64,000 bases of DNA. It comes from Camillea tinctor. Its lineage: Eukaryota; Ascomycota; Sordariomycetes; Xylariales; Xylariaceae. Position numbers and translations under genes: made by a program. Below, in pieces: positions 12,532 to 26,301 of this stretch. Location: positions 372,001-436,000 of the forward strand of contig MU394060.1 in the NCBI GenBank assembly GCA_022578605.1. Reading direction: 5' to 3'. The notes below the pieces were generated by a model. It was given only the letters and a program-made list of their open reading frames with translations. It was not told the DNA's origin and did no database searches. How positions within the stretch are numbered: the first letter of the stretch is position 1; each line of letters opens with the position of its first letter.

Positions 12532-15500
12532 TATGGGTCTTGTAGGCTATCAATTGAAGCGGAGAAAAGCTTGGGAAGATTCGCGACGCGGTTTTTTTTT
12601 TTCGGTTTCGGGACTGAACTTGGCGAAGACTACCTACTAAGCAGCGCAATTCGGAGATTAGAGATGTAAAGACGAGCCCGGTAGGACTTTGTATCTATTC
12701 GCTATTCTCTTCCTCCGATATCCGCAGGGGATAACGGCGATTGCGATTGTCGGGCGGGAGACGGTATAAGCAGAATAGATAGTAGGAGTATGTAAGTAGG
12801 TAAGTTGTTTAACCTAGTCTCGTCGCTTCGGAGCGCTTATCGCTTACGTATCAACACTTAGGACGGGACGAAGTACGCTACGTATGCTACGGAACGGACT
12901 TTGTCGGCCTACAACGAAGGCGATTTTAAGTAACGCGCTAAACCTAACTAAGATAGGTGGAACTCCGGCCCCCACATCTGGGGCTGATGGGTAAGCTTCC
13001 ATCCGAAGAATTGGGCAGGCAATGAGCTAAAACACCACTGTACATACACCAGCCTACGCAAGCAGCAAAGCTACGTCCCCCCCATCTGTGCAACGTCGCC
13101 AGACATCTTGTGCTACAAATCGGCAGTAGTATTATCCAATATCTTAACCTAGGTTAGTGTAGTAGGTCTCGGTTAGATCCATAAGTACATAGTACGTATC
13201 AAATATAAAGTAATTATAATCACCAACCTACTCTTATCACGGCGAGCGGGGTATTTCTTAGCACGCTAGTACTCTGTACACCACAACTTAGAATCCTCTG
13301 TAACTTCTAGGAGGGACCTGGTGGAGTTGACAGAAATGGAGTTAAACAAGATTCGGTTTTTCGATGCCAACCAGTGGATCTCCGGACCTGTCATTCGTCA
13401 TCCGCATTACTGACCCTACTCGTAAGCAACTAACCTCTTCTCTTCCACTTATCGAAGGAAAAGCAAAAGAAAAAAAAGAAAAAAAGAAAAGAAAGCGAAA
13501 AAAAAAACCCCTACGTGGTGCATACCTATTCAGCTAGATTACTACTCGCCACTTCTGATCAGGTACCTGACCTGACATTACAGGGCGGTCATGCCTGATG
13601 ACTGACTTTTTTTCAATATGCGTCCCATCACGAGCCATCTGACTCGTAGGTATACCTGGACAAGGGGGACACCTACCTACTGAGTCAAACTCAAGACTTG
13701 TCTGTGGACGTACGCCGAATTCCGTCTGTAAGGTGCCCAGTGTCTGAGAGTATGTAGGTTAGGTGGTAGGTAATTCGAAGGAACACGCGCACACGCCGTA
13801 TACACACCCACGTCCTCGAAGGATCCTCCCGTGCTTGAGATTACAACGTCCGAGAATATGCAATGTCCAGCCCTTACATGGACAAAGCTGTCAGATAACA
13901 TTGGGCAATTGTTCCTCCGCCAACTGGCTTCATGACCTTAGTCATCTCTCTCTCTCTCTCTGAGGTCTCAAAAGTTAGACAGATGGATTCCAGCGGATGA
14001 CTGAGACATGATGACAAACATGATACCTTACCTAACCTGTGAGAAGACGGAGCTTGTGCTGATTGTGCGGTGAGACATTGTTCCAAGAGGAACGAGGAAC
14101 AAGGAACAAGGGAGCAATATCGACTAAGCTAAGCTTCTCGAACAAAGACGAGTGAGCCTATTATTCACACGACAGGTCTGAGGTCTGAGGTCTGAGGTAC
14201 GAGATCTAAGCTTGGAGAGTTTCCATCGTACAGATCCTGCAACACCCCTCCTTGGTAGGCTGTTGCTCTCACTCTCACCCTCTCTCTTACACTAACCTAA
14301 TATATTGGCTGTGTATGGTCGTGTTCACCGTTGCTCTGCTGCGGCTGCATTCCCTTTCCCTCCCCCCTTGCAGAAATCTTCCCCACAAACACCAAGGTTG
14401 GTTGCAGCGATTCCTATTCCGGCGATTCACACCAACTTTCTATAACGGGGAATCACGCTTTATGCCTACACTAGAGTTATCCTATCGTGTCTGTTACTAG
14501 CCACTATGACGTGGTTACATACGATGGACGCGTGATTATTTGACATGTAGTCCTGCAGACAAGCGTCTCGTCGTCGTAGCTGCAACGCGGAATTGGATAT
14601 TGGATAAATTACGCTCTGCCGCCATCATCTCGATAATGGAAGCCCATCGGTTGCTCATCGGCCGCTTGCGGCGGGGGGACAAGACGCCAGAGAAATACCC
14701 ATACTACTGGTAGATGAGATATGAGATATGTAGTAACTCCGAGAAAACTGTCATCAGGAGAAAGGCCGGAGTCTCTGATAAAAAGCGGGGGAAAAGAAAG
14801 GGCTTCGGACGGATACAATTTGTCAGAGATACGGCACAATCCCGAATTGGTCTATTACATGCCCTGCATCTAAGAAACTAGCTGATGATAGGGCCAACTA
14901 TAGGCCTTGAGGGACAGCAGGCTGTGGACGACTTTGTGGTCCGAGGCCAATAGAGTCTTCAGCAGGCCTCGGCCTTGGGGGGAAATGTCACCAAAAAAAA
15001 AGATGCGTCGGTTACGAGAATGCGACCGCCATCCAATCCTCCGCACGGAAGAAAAGGAAAGGCAATTACTTAAACGAGACTACACACTACTATAATAAAG
15101 GAGGAGAGGGGAAAGGAAAGAAAGCTCTCATTTATCATGTCGTACAGGCATGTCTTGGGGGTATTGGGCACCGGCCCCAATATCAACACCAGCAACATCG
15201 ACGATACGTGATCTAGGTTGAGGAATGACCGTGCCACCATCATCAAACCATCTCCTGATGTGTAAAGTCGGTAACATCCATCTGGGGGATTTTAGTAAAG
15301 GGGATCTATCCGATTTATCATCGGAGACATTGATTCGTTACCTGTTCTGGCCCTGTGGCCGGCTGACCCGAGGGAACTAAAATCGCTTTGCCTAGGTAGC
15401 GTTAGGATCTCGGTCTTCTTTCTTGGCAGGTCATTTTTCTTCTTCTCTCTCTTCTAGGCTTTACGACTGACTAGGTAGGTATGTAAGTAAGTTATTAGTT

Positions 15501-16513
15501 ATTTCAGCTAGGAAGTACTACACTAGGTTGGGTAACTGACAAAGACCGAACGGCACGTCCCCGTCCCCGTCCCGCCTAGAAAGCCCAAGAGACGAGTAAC
15601 TGGAGTACTACTACCCTACTAACTTATAGGTTATACTACTCTACATACATACATACCAACCGCATGCCTTGCAGTTGCATGGCGGCAGCAACCACCGAGA
15701 CCCGAGTATTGGTGAATAGAGGAAGATCTCAAAAAAATCGATCTGCATATTTATGACATTTGTTTTTTTTTCTTTTTACTTTATCTTCTACTACTACTTT
15801 TTGCTAATACTAAAGGGGGGCGGCGATCTAATGCACGACTGCTGATGATTGAATTGTATTTGGATATATCCGCTTCTGAGTAAGCAAGGCATTTCATATT
15901 GATATCCTATGTCCGTATTTAGGAAAGTTGCCCTTTTTACTTCTTCTTCTTTTTTGTTCTGTACGAAGTTTATATCATCAATCCTCTATAATGTCTAGTT
16001 TAGAGGGGACGCTAAATACCGGTCTAACATAGGTACATACAGACATACCTAGGTACATACCTAGCTTACATATATCAACATGCATGCATATACATATCGG
16101 AGAGCATGTTGCGTTTCCACGGGAAAGTCAGTCTGGGAGTTAAAGAGTTGTACCAAGAAAGAGTGTGTGCGTGTGTAGTGTTAAAGCCTCATTGGAATCT
16201 GGTCAGATTTTAACCACGCTAATAAATCGTTACTAACCTAACCATGTAGGCTAGATAGATACCTGAGGACCCGACGGTTACCTCTTTCTCACCAACTTAA
16301 GGTGCCTAAGATGAATAGTTGGTCATCATCGTTGTTGATTTGCTTTAAAGGGCCAACTAGAGACTAACTATATTTATTTATTTATATTTTTTTGCTTATT
16401 CAATCATTTCATGTTTAGTGGTAGTGGATGTGGGATGCGAGGTGTAAGTTTGTGGGTTGGTTGGGATTATGACATATCAACTTGCATTGGAGGTTTTGTT
16501 TCGATTGATCTTA

Positions 16514-16533
16514 TTTTTTTTTTTTTTTTTTTT
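16514..16533. repeat. T20 homopolymer
   Basis: Twenty consecutive T on the + strand in a gene-free spacer. Confidence 0.9.
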
Positions 16534-17156
16534 AATAACCTACTCCTATATTTTTCTTATACCAATATACCGAACGTGGTGTATAATGTCGTAATTTACG
16601 GGCTTATCGGGCAAGGATGGGGGTGTACTTAACGGAGTGCGGAGTACATACTATATGTACTACTTTACCTAGGTACTGCCTCGTAGTAAGTAAGTTTATA
16701 GAAGGCAGAGGTGCCCGTTGTGTTTAACTGACTAGGGTTGACTAGCGCTGGGAAGACCACTCTTAAGTACTAGCCCTCGATGGTGTCAGTTCGCATAGGT
16801 AGGTATTTTCCCGCACTTCCGATAAGTCCCTTGCCACGCAGATCGTACCAAATCCATCTAAAGCCATCTACCCAATCCTGACCACCGGTCTAGCTAAAAC
16901 TTTACCGCTGCGCAGGCGCATCCCCGATTTACCTCTTGCCATTATCGCCGCAGGAGGGTTTTTTGTGTGTGGTGTAATCACAGAAACCCTCTTAACTAAT
17001 CACATACCATCCTATCCTACCTCACGCTAACTTAACCTTACCTATTGTATCGTTGACACTACCACCATCTTCTAACCACCATCTTAACCTAACCTTACCT
17101 ACCTCTCTCTCTTCTTCCTCAACGCAACGTACTTCGCATTGTACTCACACCCGCAT

Positions 17157-17210
17157 CACACACACCACACACACACACACCACCACACACACCACCACAC
17201 ACATACATAC
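17157..17210. repeat. CA/CACAC low-complexity tract
   Basis: Alternating CA with interrupting CACCA units, upstream of MED12. It is a simple repeat with no coding signal on either strand. Confidence 0.85.
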
Positions 17211-17588
17211 AATCACAACCATAACTATAATCATCACAACCACAACCGCATTATACACTAGGTTAGTGTAGTACACACACAAGCGGGTATTCACCACCCT
17301 CTTCCCACTCCCCCCTCCCCCCTTCTGGCCATCTCTAACCCTCTTCAGCCTATAGATAATCATATCTCCTTTTTTTTTTCTGTATCTTCTAATTATCGCT
17401 TTCGCCATCGTCTTAAAAACGCCTCCGCATCTATCTATCCCTACTATCTTCACGTGCTGAAGCCCGCTACGCCTCGTTTCGCCTTGCTTCGCCCATACGA
17501 CGTCGCATCCCTGGCGTCCCATCTCGACCAACTATACCATCCATCCTATTCCTGACTCTTACCTCCTCTCGTACACCTTGATGAAGAT

Positions 17589-17621
17589 ATGGCGCAACGA
17601 CAGTCCGTCCGCCCGCGATGA
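17589..17621 (+). promoter_or_regulatory. 10-codon upstream ORF overlapping the MED12 start (ATGA)
   Basis: ATG 17589 opens ten codons ending in TGA at 17619-17621, which overlaps the MED12 ATG at 17618-17620. Another ATG at 17581, in a third frame, runs to 17772 and also overlaps the start. If transcription begins upstream of 17581, both would affect MED12 translation. The transcript start is not known. Confidence 0.35.
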
Positions 17622-20600
17622 CCTCCCGGCCCCCCTTGGCCGTCTCTCAGCGACAGCCTCAGAGATCGATAAGCGGCTCGGGGTTGTCGCAGAGACCTGC
17701 ACATCAGCAACGATCTCTCTCCCAGCAATATCTACCTCAGTCCCCCATACGCAGATCCGAAAACTACAATGACCAGCCTGCCGAGTCGGGCGATCATGCG
17801 CAGAACCGATATGGCCCTCCTCCGCCGAGGAGAGGAGGGTCCAGGCTCAAGCTCGAGTTAGCCAACGATGGCATAGACCATGCCGGCTTTAGCGAGTCAC
17901 CCCAGAATTTAGATCCCATATCTGCTAATAAGGTCTTTACTCCCTCGCGCGTCATGTCGATGAACGACGTCTCTGATTTCGGCGATTTGAGCCCTCACCC
18001 TTCGAGGTCTCAGCCCGTCGATGGAGAATCCACCCCTCTCCCTATGCCTCCTCGTCGAGCCCGCTTCGTTATACCCGTTAAGCGGCCTGCTACCTCCAAC
18101 ATCAACCCGCCCCCTAAGAAGGACTCCCGACCTAAACCGTTTATTCTCGAACCCCCTTCCGACGCTCCTCGCTACTCTACCATGGGAAAACAGGAATCCC
18201 CTGGTAAGCATCTCTCACCGGAAGCCCACCGCGACATGGCACATGCTGATCATCCGTCGACAGGATTTGCCGACTTCCAGCCTTGGCGTGGAGGACATCC
18301 TGAAGACCAGTTCTCCGATTATATAATCCGTCATGGATTCTTCGATAAAGCTCCCGCGCAGCCCGCGCAGGAGGGTTCGTCTGCGAAGGCCCCCTTGTTT
18401 CCTGCGTTGAAACATAAGAGTGGCCTTCATACGTTATCGACTATATTCACTAGTATATTAAATCAGCGGAGGCACAGTGGCCAGATCACGTCTGCCTCTA
18501 CCTTCAAGCCGCCCCCTCGGGTTACCTTGACTGATACTAAACGAGAGGTCTGGATCAAAGATCTCGCGAACCCTGCTATCTCCCTACGACGCCTGAGCCG
18601 GACTATCCCTCACGGCATCCGTGGTAGAGTTCTGCTCGACCAATGCCTCAACAAGGGCGTTCCTACCGACCGTGCCGTTTGGCTCGCAAAGTGCGTCGGT
18701 GCAAATGAAATTAGGGCTTTCAAGAGAAAGGGGGTTAATAATACCTTCGTCATGGGCGGGGAAGTTAAATGGATTCGGGATTGGACCCTATGTGTTGAAC
18801 AGTTTGTTGAATTCATCGTCAGCTCCTATACTGACAGCGAGTGGAAAGCCAAAGTCACTTATGCGTACGTATACCGCTCAGATATTTCGAATTGGTCACT
18901 AATATTTGCTCTTTTTTTTTTCAACAGTATTCGTCTTGCTACCCATCTCTATGCCGAGCATCTACTAGACCGCGATCATTATATGGACTGGCTCGTCTCG
19001 GGCTTAGAGAACAGTAACCAGGCTAAGCTTCCCATGTGGATGCTAATTGTGCAGATATACTGGAAAGATATTCTCAAATTAAGGAAATACGGACGACGAT
19101 TAGTGACTGCCATCCTTCACCACCACTGTTCTGTAGGTCATCCATCGAGGATGTCACGTGCATTTGCTAACCTCAGGCCTATTTCCTAGATATATAATCA
19201 CCCTGATCGTGATATCCTCCTTCCTCTTTCTAACCAGCTAAGTTGCCTTGTGGATTCTATAATATCTACCTGTCCCGAAAGCTTCGTCCACCCCGGGACC
19301 TGGACAAAATTTCGGGACACTTTACAATCTTCTTTGGCCACCAAAGAAGCGAAATTACTTGCTTTTAAGTCAATAGACATGCGCAATGATTATTTAACGA
19401 GCTCCAACGTCAAGTCGCAGCCTGCTGTTAGAAGCACGCTGGTGGAGTCCCTTGACAATATGCTTCGTATGCCCTTCACAGAAGAGATTCCAGCCCAGCT
19501 GCGAAAACCGGGTGATAACAGCGCTGTCCTAGTTAGGACGGTGCTCGAATGGTGTACATCACTCTACCGATTCGGGATTGCAAAAGTTTATATAGCAACG
19601 ACCATTTTACGTTCGCTCTCGGCTCTAGATGTTGACATTACAGGAGGCGTACTAGACTTTTTGGATGCAGATCCGCTCCCCGAGAACGCGCGCAAGCATC
19701 TTGTTTATCACCTTGTCTCAGAACTCGTCCGTTCGGGCCACTTCTCTGTCCCACAGTACGTCAAATGGCTCATAGCCAGGGGTGGCCTCACCGAGCCAAT
19801 CCAAGCCCAGCCAGATGGCCCTTGTGCTACGAGGCTTTTAGTCGAGATCCCGGTTCATTCGCTTAGCGATTCAATGAGAAGTTTGCGAGCCACCTTACTA
19901 AGGAGAGCTTCTTTCTTAGTTGATGACGAGGCGAGCGATATTGCTACGGCAATCAAGTGTATTAAGCACTTATTATCCGTGCCTCTAGAGCCCAATGATC
20001 CGATTCTGCAGAAAGCGCCCATGACCGTAAAGAAGCTAGCCAAACGTATCGGGCTTAGTAGCCGTTGTTTGAAGTCGCAAATATCTTCATGGCTCTGTAA
20101 CGAATACATCCAAGATTTTGCCCAGAATCTGCGATCAGTTAAAGGCAGCGTTGGAATCGCAAACACGACATTCGAGACAGTGCGAACTCTTCTAGAAGCT
20201 GCTCAGGATTTCACAATGCTTGAAAACACCTTGAAGATCGTTGCGCAGTGTTCTAACGCCGATATTTTAGCATACTGTACCGATACAATCAACCTCCATT
20301 TGCCAGTTTTCGCGGCAATTGGATCTGCCAAGACACTATTCCAGGTCCTTTATGACCGCCTGAAAGTTATCAGTGAGGACCAGGGCATTGCCGCCCGACC
20401 GCTCCTTGCATCTTTAACTCACCTCGCAGCACGTCTACCCGGTTTCGATCAAAAGGCAGCACAATTACAGAATGACTTGATAAGGGCAGATCGAAGTAGT
20501 GCTGTTGACGCATCGTCACCACTCTCCGATAATATGGCTACACAGCTTCAAGATGCTGATACGGAACTAAGCGAACAGATAGAGAAACTTGCTAGCTATA

Positions 20601-22321
20601 CTAGTGCGGACAGGCCGACAATGGAACGCCTTTTCCAGGCGATAATTATTAGGTTGGAGGGTTGCTGGGGGAAGGCTGACGAACGACAGCGGGCTTGCTG
20701 TCTTTTGTTATCGAGGTTGCGAGTATTTGATACACAACATTTCGATACGCTTATGAGGGCTTGGATCCGGCGAATTCGGAACCTTACAAAGCGTCCCCCT
20801 ATCTCCTCGATCTTCCCGCTCCTTATTAGCTCGGGCTGCCTATCGTTGGCGATACTTTTTGCCACTGCTCCCAGGAGCCAGACACAATCCTCCCAGCTTC
20901 AATCCAGCCCAGTCGGATCAGCTTCGGTTTATATGCAAGAGGTATTACAATTATTGATGATGCCATTGACACCTAGCCAGGTTGTGACTTCAGAAGATTG
21001 CTACCGATTTCGGATTATCCAAGAGAGGACCCGACTCGAGCATGCTAAGGAGGTCATGCCTCTAATACGTGGAGCTCTAGCAGAGTATGCAGCTTCTCGA
21101 AATCAACAACCTCCTAGACCCCAGCCCTTAGACGATGAAAAAGTTAGGGCTCACCTGCTTGAACTCCTGAGGACTTTAATCCTCGTCGATCCGAATGCTG
21201 CGAGCCAAACGATGTCACTGAAAAGCCCCGACGCCAAATTAGCAGCTCTTATCGAGACGTTAACGACGAAATTATTAGTCCCACACGGGGGAGGAGGTCA
21301 GAAATCTTTTGAGCAAGTACTAGAGCTTGCAAATGAGTTTACACTCCCGTTCTGCCAAGTCAAGCTTTCTCTGAACTTGGCTACTGATGAGTCTTCTACC
21401 CCAGAAGGAGCCGAAAGGCTCCAATCTCAATTCGAGTTGCTATCCAAAGCCATGGACAATGCTATCGACGCCAACAATATCATGTGGACTGGCATGGTAT
21501 CCTGTCTAAGTAGCGATATCACGCAGCATTTGAAGAACAGAGCAGAAGCGAAGTTCCTCGAAATTCTGCCCTCTCTTAAGAACCCTCCGTTAGACGAAAC
21601 TGTCTCTAATGACGACATCCGGATGGCAGAGAATCTACTTACGGTCATTGACTCGGTTCTTCGTGGAGGACCTGCTTCGAGAACATCGCTATCGAGCGCC
21701 ATGGTGGACAAACTAGCCGACTTATGGGAGATACTTAGTTCTACAAATGAGGAATCTGCTTCGCTGAAAGCAGCCGTGCTCTCGCACTGGTTACCGTTAC
21801 TGCTCTCATACCTCGCTCTCCAGGCGTCGCCATCATCACCCAGTCCAGCAGATGCATCCAAGCTCCCAGGTAGCGAGGTTCGTGCACGCGCACTGATCAT
21901 CCTTGCGGGCATCATCCAGGAACTTGACAACCATCCAACTACCAGACTCGGGGAGCACGCGCTTGATATCGCCCTCGTGCTAGCGGACCATCTGGCTGAG
22001 GACGCACGACTGCAGTGTGTGCGTGCGCTGAAAGATTGCACATCGGACCCGCGGATCCGCTACTTATTCAGCTTCGCGGCCAACCCGGCCGAGAACTTCA
22101 TGCTCGCACACCGCGACAAACCACCGGCTCCGCCCCCTGGCGCCGGGCTCCAAGAGCGCCGTGCGGCTGCTATGGCTATGGGCATGAACAACGGCATGCT
22201 ACCTGAGAAGCTCACTCCTTTCGCGCTGCGTCGCTGGGAGTTGCTCAACGAGCCCACGGCGAACGTGGGCGAAAACGATACAAGTCTGAGTCTTACGCTC
22301 TTCGATGCACGAAAGATATAG
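17618..22321 (+). CDS. med12: Mediator of RNA polymerase II transcription subunit 12 (Srb8)
   Basis: Subunit of the CDK8 kinase module of Mediator, which represses or tunes RNA polymerase II initiation in the nucleus. Exons: 17618-18864, 18928-19132, 19190-22321, giving 1527 aa. The N-terminus MTSRPPLAVSQRQPQRS is the form I know from other filamentous ascomycetes. Residues 1-290 are disordered and Pro/Ser-rich. Residues about 296-370 hold the Med12 domain (KREVWIKDLANP, LLDQCLNKGVPTDRAVWLAK). The rest is a long helical body, with IYNHPDRDILLPLSNQLSCL directly after the second intron. Introns are 63 and 57 nt; the second has a CTAAC branch site. The first intron is a multiple of three and open, so read-through translation would not be obvious from the frame alone. 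No frameshift is seen. Confidence 0.94.
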
Positions 22322-25300
22322 GAAGGATACGCAGAATCAAGTTAACGAGTATAAATTCTAAGTGCCTGTTCTCCTCTTAGAGTGGAAAGGAAAGGATGGG
22401 TTATGAACCTAAGGGAAGATCTCTTTCGATTGGTACTACGTGGATCTGCCTACATTCTCATATCATTGATTATGCCGGCGAGCGAGAGGGACGGGAGGAA
22501 TGAGGATCGTTTTCTATGATTCCAAAACGACAAAAAAGAATACCCTGCATTACATTTTTATTATCATTTTACCGCTTATTTTTGAGGAGGGCTTTTGGTT
22601 TATTTCTCCTTTTAAGGAGGGAGATCTCGAAGTATGTATGGTATGACATTGCTAGATAGAAAGATAGATAGCGGAGGCGAAGTGGGAAGGGAGGAGGAAG
22701 AGCAGAAAGAGGGATGAGAGATAGGTACGGAGATAGGATGGAATGTACGGACAAGGACAGCACTGGGTAGGGACGGAATAGCACGGGATATAAGGGGGCT
22801 CTTCTTCCATCATTTTGGTTCCCCTCTTTTTTTGTTATCATGATGGTGGTGGTTTTTGAGTCTCACACTCTCTGATTCTAGTCGAACTTGTCCTTTTTTT
22901 TTCTTTGCTGATGGGTTATGGGATTTTGGGAGGAAGGGGGTTTTTTCAGGGAGCCTAACTTTAAACTTGTTTTTTTTTTATCATCAACATCATTGCTTTT
23001 TTTTTTCATTTGTATAGCTTAACGTCATAACATCATCATCCTCTTCTTTATTATTATCATCGCTCATATCATACCATATCATATCATAAGCGCAAAAGAA
23101 CACACGCACATAAGAAAGAAAGCGGAGCCAAAAGAAGAAAAAAAGAGAAATTATTGAGCCACTACCGTTTTTTTGACGATATAAAATGAGGTTCTTGCTG
23201 CTGCTGCTGTTGGTGGTGGTATTGTTCTTGACTTTTTTCTTTTTTTTTTTTTTTTTTGAAAGGGGACCGGAACGAGAGAAAAGAGGGGTGGGTGGCGGAA
23301 AGTAATGATGATGATGATATGGGTTTTCGGGAGCAAGTATGGGGTTTTCTTTTGATAGAAAAAATTTTAATATACCTAGCTAGATGATTCTTCACTCACT
23401 CCCTTCTCCCCTTCTCCCCCTTTCCCTTTTTTTTCGCGGCTGGGGAAGGGAGGTTGATGTTGGGAGGATGAAGGAAGGGGGCAAAAGGAGGGGTTTAAGG
23501 GGAATAGGGGAGGGGAGGAGGGAGAAAATGTGATATATAGGTTGGGTGGATGGTTTGATGGCTTTGACTCTCCTCGTTTTTGGGCGAGAGAGAGAGAGGG
23601 CTCGTTCAAATGGATTGTGTTGGCTTTGGGGGAAAAGAAAATACGCGGTGTTTGGGTGTTGTTCTCTATTTTGGGTCTTGGGTGCTTGGGATTGGGGATT
23701 TGGGGCGCATTATCGATACAACATCATACCGCATCACATCATTATTATTATTATTATTACCGTACTATAGCAAAATAGTATAAGGTTATTGTAACTACTA
23801 TACACTGGCGGGGTTGCTGGTTGATGCTTTGGGTACTTGCCTAGGTAATTTACTTGGTTTACCTAGTGCGCGGGTGGATGGGTTTAGGTGGTTCAATAGG
23901 GGGCAGCGCCTACTTATTTATATATATATCAGTCTATCAGAGATAAATAATCGAAAGATTAAAACAGGATGGTTTAGTAGTGTAAGCAATGCAGTGGGAA
24001 TTGGCAGCTTTTACGTGTTTCTGCTGTCTGAGTTGGTGCTCGGCTACAAGGCCTCTGTCTTGTGTTCGGATGGTAGAGTACATCCTGAGTAGAGAGATAG
24101 GGCAGCTGTGCTCATATAGCAACGCAAGGACGTCCGGATTCTTGAGCATGGTGGACCTGATCATGGGCTCGTCTCTAAGGCACGGGTGAGTTTATCTAGC
24201 CAAGTTTTCTTTTCTCGGTATGTCTGTACAAGCTGTCCAAATAGGCTTTTGTTGAGGGCGGGCTATGAAATGAGACGGGCGGGAGGAAAGGCTGTGAATT
24301 ATGAAACCAGAACTTTGGCATTTTGATTATAGGTTACGCTTTTGTTTGGTCTTCAAAATTAGACAGGTAAGTTGCTTTAGCTATACCCCTAGCGGAGGTC
24401 TGCCATATACTACCGTATAACTTTATTATATATTGTCTCCATTATTGGGTCAAATATCGGCTTGCCATGTGTATTTCTGGGTTCACTGTGAATTAAATCA
24501 GGATATATGGACCAAAATTCTTTGCTGTGGTACGATGATTTGAGCCTTTGATATTCCATAATGAAAGAGTAGAACTGATGGATATCAATGTAAGGAGCGC
24601 CCTTGAGATTTTGTATATAGACATTTGCTAGGTAGTTAACCTACGTATTGAGGTATTCCCTCCGTCGTCAACTGATGACATCGTTATCCTAGTTGTTTCA
24701 ACAATATTGAATCTCATGTAATATAAGAATACTAATGCACTGCGCACCATTAAGAAGTTATTCAACATCCCACAGAGTAAGATATTAGTTAACATGTCCG
24801 ATGGTCTACAAGAAATAGGCAATACACGTAGCTTATCCTATTAAAGCTATGGTCTTATATCGTATACTTGTAGTTGAAGCTCCATGGAAAAAGAACATAA
24901 TTTGTGATCGCTGAGTGGTAGAACCGAAAGTACGGTAAACACTCTGTAACGAAAATTCTCCCACCCTTTCTCTTTCTAAATAAACTCAAGTAATTACAGA
25001 GCTAACCAGTAGTTTAGTTTAAAGCACAACAATTTTTCATATGCTAAATAGGATGGTGCCTATTAGGTTCATCTGAACCCTTGTATTCTTAACTCAAATT
25101 CGAATATGCGGGAACTCTGCCAAACCTAGGTCCATAAGCGTTTTAATATTGATAAGTCACAGATTGGAACGAATTCTCGCTTTGAAATTGTCAACGTAAC
25201 TTTAAGATGACGAAGGAATATATGCTTAAACTAGAAACTAGCCCATTACTCTGTAATGAGCCCATCACACCGAGTGATTATTACCTAGCGTTAAAGTATA

Positions 25301-26301
25301 TCCCACTGTCTACCGGGTTTCCCATGTAGCCGAGAACCGGGGCTAAAGCATTGATACGCGTAGATTTTACCGTCATTGTCGGTGTGGTGGTACAGCAGCT
25401 ATGTATGGACTCATATTAAATATTTACGGCCGAAGTCCGTTTACATCAACCTACCTTAATAAAGTATATATTGGGTAGCAATACACGACGTAGTATTACA
25501 GCTGGTGGTTAATATGTTCTGATAAGGGCTCGAATTAAATCGTTAAATATTTCCTTTTGAGAGAGATAAACCTCGGCAGTTATTTATGGACTAAACTCAT
25601 GTAGCCAGGTGTGTGATCGTTCCATGATGATAGATACCACGTAGAAAATACAGGCCTTACTAAATGGCTAGGTACGTAGGTAGGTATGTACATAGAACAG
25701 AAATGGCTTCTTAATCATATCCTAAAGATGCTCGGTACTGTGTTGCGCCCCAGCTAGGGGTTGGCTGGAGAAGTAACTATATAATACATAATTGGGGTGC
25801 AATGACTAACTTGGTCCTTGTGCGAAACCTTTTGCCTGGTACATATAATGGGTTGCTCGATACCTATTGTAACATACTAGTCAATGTACGTGAGCTATGG
25901 CTGGACACGAAACTAGCCAATACCTAGTTTCTGTTTCGCTTTTCTATAGTAACTATCACTAGGTATGAATGGAAGCAAAATGACAATAGGTAGTGTCACT
26001 CTCCAGTTCTGATTTGTCGTCGGCTTCGGTTTCGTTCAGGGAAAAAAAGGGGAGACCGTTCAGTCATCTCTCAGCCGCAAGCCACAAGAGTCACTTACCT
26101 ACTATCATGTGCCTACCTACGCACCTATCCGAACACCACTCACATCAACTGTATGTTATTAGAGAGCACAATATTCAAGCAGTTCTACTCTGCGACCCTC
26201 GCTTCTGCCTTCTCACTCGACATGGTATCATCCCATCGCCATTCCGGGGAACTGTCTACTTACCCTCCTATATTGATGATACCCCAGCACCAACGATAAC
26301 C
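22322..26301. other. gene-free spacer, partly AT-rich
   Basis: 22322-22560 is the probable MED12 3' UTR. At 22570-23520 there are purine/pyrimidine-skewed tracts, GCT triplets (about 23188-23221), T18 (23240-23257) and an ATT repeat (23741-23759). From 24200 to 25990 the DNA is AT-leaning with no conserved ORF. I see nothing that can be called a gene or an intact mobile element. Confidence 0.55.

Larger units (their letters stand above)
12532..17617. other. long gene-free spacer
   Basis: About 5 kb without a convincing ORF. It holds TAGGTA/CTACTA simple sequence, an A-rich block (13456-13508), three GGTCTGA units (about 14176-14197), a CT repeat (13945-13962), T20 (16514-16533), two TACCTAGGTA palindromes and a CA-rich block (17157-17210). 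The last few hundred bases, pyrimidine-rich, are the probable promoter and leader of MED12. Confidence 0.6.
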
